DNA from: Bacilli bacterium
GTDB lineage: Bacteria > Bacillota_I > Bacilli_A > RFN20 > CAG-826
DNA length: 5,607 bases
Reading direction: 5' to 3'
Assembly (NCBI GenBank): GCA_024413875.1
Contig: JAKSVY010000074.1
Span: 1-5,607 of the forward strand
How positions within the stretch are numbered: position 1 is the first letter of the stretch; each line of letters starts with the position of its first letter. Position numbers and translations under genes: made by a program. This document shows positions 5,454-5,607 of this stretch, piece by piece. The notes under the pieces are model-generated. The model ran no database searches, was not told where the DNA came from, and saw only the letters and a list, made by a program, of their open reading frames with translations.

Positions 5454-5607
5454 ATGGAAAATTTCTCAGGTTGCTTATTTATTAATAAACCAGTCGGATT
5501 AACTTCAAGACAAGTAGGGGTAATAGCATCTAAAAAACTAGGTACACGAAAAATTGGTCACCTTGGTACTTTAGATCCATTTGCAGAAGGCCTCCTTATT
5601 TTAATGG
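5454..5607 (+). CDS. truB: tRNA pseudouridine(55) synthase TruB, 5' part only
   Basis: TruB converts U55 of the tRNA T-loop to pseudouridine and also acts as a tRNA chaperone. Only the first 51 codons are present; the gene continues past the right edge. The visible part matches the family start closely: FINKPVGLTSRQV (9-21) corresponds to the usual DKPxGxTS motif. KIGHLGTLDPFAEGLLIL (33-50) is the catalytic loop, with Asp41 as the expected nucleophile (GHxGTLDP). An in-frame TAA at 5448-5450 and the lack of other early start codons make ATG 5454 the start. No Shine-Dalgarno sequence is present; AAAG (5438-5441) is 12 nt away and weak. TruB commonly follows rbfA in Bacillota, but here a terminator separates them, so truB may have its own promoter or rely on read-through. 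Confidence 0.93.
   Translation, partial: MENFSGCLFINKPVGLTSRQVGVIASKKLGTRKIGHLGTLDPFAEGLLILM

Noticed and set aside
1..5607. Search for tRNA or rRNA genes, CRISPR repeats, insertion sequences or phage genes.
   Set aside because: No cloverleaf, spaced direct repeats, transposase motifs or terminal inverted repeats were seen. The window is core chromosomal gene content.

Overview
The window is AT-rich DNA holding the conserved rimP-nusA-rnpM-infB-rbfA translation/transcription operon, followed by the start of truB. On the opposite strand upstream lies a small, unrecognised membrane-protein gene. The rnpM-type gene between nusA and infB, the strong AGGAGG ribosome binding sites, a short IF-2 and sigma-A-like promoters all point to a low-GC Bacillota lineage, probably an Erysipelotrichia- or Mollicutes-related (RF39-like) bacterium. 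Trp is always TGG and all six complete genes end in TAA or TAG. TGA is therefore neither a stop nor an in-frame sense codon here, so codes 4 and 11 cannot be formally separated, although TGG-only Trp favours code 11.

Layout. Bases 1-87 hold no gene, only a palindromic element with a T-run. A 158-residue four-helix membrane protein is encoded leftward (564 to 88). Bases 565-744 form a divergent intergenic region. It carries a leftward promoter, a rightward promoter with a 7-bp inverted repeat in its spacer, and a structured leader whose hairpins can compete. Then come rimP (745-1203), nusA (1221-2921), rnpM (2944-3201), infB (3208-5040) and rbfA (5040-5405), all rightward and separated by 22 nt or less. 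A factor-independent terminator follows rbfA directly. truB begins at 5454 with no Shine-Dalgarno sequence and runs off the right edge.

How the genes work together. RimP and RbfA mature the 30S subunit, IF-2 loads initiator tRNA, and NusA controls RNA polymerase pausing and termination. RnpM modulates RNase P, and TruB makes pseudouridine 55 in tRNA. Compared with the Bacillus subtilis cluster (ylxS-nusA-ylxR-ylxQ-infB-ylxP-rbfA-truB), ylxQ and ylxP are missing. The operon encodes NusA, and its leader contains a terminator-like hairpin with a weak, interrupted T-run, so NusA-dependent feedback attenuation is plausible.

Most of the window is ordinary conserved gene content. The points worth a second look are the rimP leader, the inverted repeat inside its promoter, the roughly 200-residue acidic extension and altered KH1 loop of NusA, switch I changes in IF-2, and the possibly leaderless truB.
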